The translations under genes and the position numbers were made by a program. Positions 4,985-6,390 of a stretch of 6,390 bases of DNA are shown in pieces. The notes beneath the pieces are model-generated. The model was not told the origin of the DNA, did no database searches, and saw only the letters and a list, made by a program, of their open reading frames with translations. The stretch comes from Actinomycetota bacterium (GTDB lineage: Bacteria > Actinomycetota > Actinomycetes > S36-B12 > UBA5976). The stretch lies in NCBI GenBank assembly GCA_947476765.1, contig CANJRK010000054.1, positions 1 through 6,390 on the forward strand, read 5' to 3'. Position 1 is the first letter of the stretch. The number at the start of each line of letters is the position of its first letter.

Positions 4985-6390
4985 ATGCTCAGAACTACCA
5001 ACGCCGGTGCGCTCCGTTTAAGCGATGCCGGTACGCAAGTAACACTCGCAGGCTGGGTAGGAAAGCGTCGTGACCATGGTGGCATTGCATTTCTAGACTT
5101 ACGTGATTCTTCTGGCACCGTTCAAGTTGTAGTTCGCGACGAAGCGGTTGCTGGCGAACTACGCGCTGAGTTTTGCCTACAAATCATTGGAACCGTAGAA
5201 GCCAGACCTGCTGGCAATGAAAACTCAGAAATTTCCACTGGCGACATTGAAGTAATCGCTGATCAAGTGATTGTACTTAGTAAAAGCGCGCCCTTACCTT
5301 TCCCAATTGATGATGCGATTACCGTTGGTGAGGAAACGCGGCTTAAGTATCGTTATCTGGATTTACGTCGGCCTGCAGCAGGCAACATCTTGCGGATGCG
5401 TAGCGATGTGAATCGTTTGGCTCGTGAAGTTTTGCACGAACGCAATTTTGTTGAGATCGAAACGCCGACACTTACTCGCAGCACGCCAGAAGGTGCGCGA
5501 GATTTCTTAGTACCAGTTCGCTTGCAGCCAGGTCATTGGTATGCACTGCCACAAAGCCCACAACTCTTTAAGCAACTTTTGATGGTGGCTGGCATGGAAC
5601 GCTACTACCAGATCGCACGTTGCTACCGCGATGAAGATTTCCGTAAGGATCGGCAGCCTGAGTTCACGCAACTCGATATTGAAATGAGCTTTGTAGAGCA
5701 AGAAGATATTCTTGAAGTTGGTGAAGCAATTGTTCGAAGTCTGTGGCAGGGCACGGTAGGACACACCATTGGTGAGATTCCTCGTATGACTTACTTTGAT
5801 GCGATGGATAAATACGGTTCAGATAAGCCGGACTTACGATTTGATATCGAGCTAACAGATTGCACAAGTTATTTCTCAAAAACTGAATTCCGGGTATTCC
5901 AAAATGAATACGTTGGCGCTGTAGTAATGCCTGGCGGGGCAGATCAACCACGTCGCACGTTCGACGCGTGGCAAGACTGGGCTAAGCAACGTGGCGCTAA
6001 AGGTTTGGCATATGTAACTTTCGAAGCCGATGGCACGCTTGGTGGTCCGGTTGCAAAGAATTTGTCTGATGGTGAACGCGATGGCCTATCTGCGCACCTT
6101 GGAGCAAAGCCTGGAGATTGCGCATTCTTTGGAGCAGGTGACAAATCCAGCACTCAGCAACTTCTTGGCGCAGTGCGACAAGAGGTAGGCGAGCGTTGCG
6201 GTTTGATTGATGAGTCACGGTGGTCATTCCTTTGGATCATTGATGCCCCAATGTTTGAAAGAACTGATGATGGTGGCTGGACTGCTGTCCACCACCCGTT
6301 CACTTCACCAAATTCCGAGTGGGTAGATCGCTTCGAAGAAGCACCGGACAAGGCATTGGCCTGGGCATACGACATTGTCTGTAACGGCAA
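4985..6390 (+). CDS. aspS: Aspartyl-tRNA synthetase (AspRS), probably non-discriminating; 3' end cut by window edge
   Basis: Open from ATG 4985 to the right edge with no stop: 468 complete codons plus two bases. Bacterial AspRS is about 590 residues, so roughly 120 are missing. AAGGA at 4974-4978 lies 6 bases before the ATG and fixes the start; the ATG at 4971 is out of frame. The gene begins 19 bases after the hisS stop, so probably shares its transcript. Domains in order: N-terminal OB-fold anticodon-binding domain (about 1-105) with GWVGKRRDHGGIAFLDLRD (23-41); the class II core starting at LKYRYLDLRRP (120-130); motif 1 with FVEIETPTLTRSTPEGARDF (155-174); QSPQLFKQLLM (190-200); motif 2 with RCYRDEDFRKDRQPEFTQLD (212-231); the YGSDKPDLRF signature (277-286); the bacterial GAD insertion (about 300-400); and HHPFTSP (436-442). 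Motif 3 lies beyond the window. His31 is the residue found in enzymes that charge both tRNA-Asp and tRNA-Asn. Confidence 0.97.
   Translation, partial: MLRTTNAGALRLSDAGTQVTLAGWVGKRRDHGGIAFLDLRDSSGTVQVVVRDEAVAGELRAEFCLQIIGTVEARPAGNENSEISTGDIEVIADQVIVLSKSAPLPFPIDDAITVGEETRLKYRYLDLRRPAAGNILRMRSDVNRLAREVLHERNFVEIETPTLTRSTPEGARDFLVPVRLQPGHWYALPQSPQLFKQLLMVAGMERYYQIARCYRDEDFRKDRQPEFTQLDIEMSFVEQEDILEVGEAIVRSLWQGTVGHTIGEIPRMTYFDAMDKYGSDKPDLRFDIELTDCTSYFSKTEFRVFQNEYVGAVVMPGGADQPRRTFDAWQDWAKQRGAKGLAYVTFEADGTLGGPVAKNLSDGERDGLSAHLGAKPGDCAFFGAGDKSSTQQLLGAVRQEVGERCGLIDESRWSFLWIIDAPMFERTDDGGWTAVHHPFTSPNSEWVDRFEEAPDKALAWAYDIVCNG

Noticed and set aside
5507..6390. Several minus-strand open frames inside aspS (for example 5664-5951 and 5944-6153)
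   Set aside because: They lie opposite an intact AspRS with all family motifs in the plus frame; their translations show no domain and are rich in residues expected from antisense reading.
1..6390. A search for a novel defence, mobile or repeat-based system
   Set aside because: All but about 150 bases are assigned to six intact or edge-cut core genes in a conserved actinobacterial order. No direct repeats, terminal inverted repeats, integrase, toxin-antitoxin pair or tRNA gene was seen.

Overview
The window looks like chromosomal core sequence from an actinobacterium. The order relA - (DUF349 gene) - cyclophilin - metallo-beta-lactamase-fold hydrolase - hisS - aspS, with the cyclophilin on the opposite strand from its neighbours, matches from memory the order and relative orientation in Mycobacterium (relA, ppiB, hydrolase, hisS). 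Base composition looks intermediate (judged by eye, near half G+C), unlike the high G+C of soil actinobacteria. A streamlined freshwater lineage such as Nanopelagicales (acI) is a plausible but unproven host. Coding is very dense: no gene-free stretch exceeds about 75 bases.

Layout. Bases 1-854 (+) hold the 3' part of the bifunctional (p)ppGpp synthetase/hydrolase gene, cut by the left edge. It converges, with only 4 bases between stop codons, on a minus-strand pair: a membrane-anchored cyclophilin-type prolyl isomerase (2144-2938) followed 55 bases later by a three-repeat DUF349 protein (859-2088). A 75-base divergent region (2939-3013) separates the pair from a plus-strand run: a glyoxalase II-like hydrolase (3014-3703), hisS (3700-4965, overlapping by 4 bases) and aspS (from 4985, open at the right edge).

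How the genes relate. Two aminoacyl-tRNA synthetases and the stringent-response enzyme Rel, which senses uncharged tRNA on the ribosome, lie within one neighbourhood. The hydrolase is probably co-transcribed and translationally coupled with hisS. The AspRS carries His31 in its anticodon-binding domain, as in non-discriminating AspRS enzymes that also charge tRNA-Asn. This predicts a GatCAB amidotransferase elsewhere in the genome. The cyclophilin probably acts outside the membrane. The role of the DUF349 protein is unknown.

I found no mobile element, CRISPR array, RNA gene, phage-derived gene or obviously new multi-gene system. The points worth a second look are modest: a probable leaderless cyclophilin mRNA, the AspRS specificity residue, the DUF349 protein and its persistent neighbours, and tail-to-tail genes with no visible terminator.
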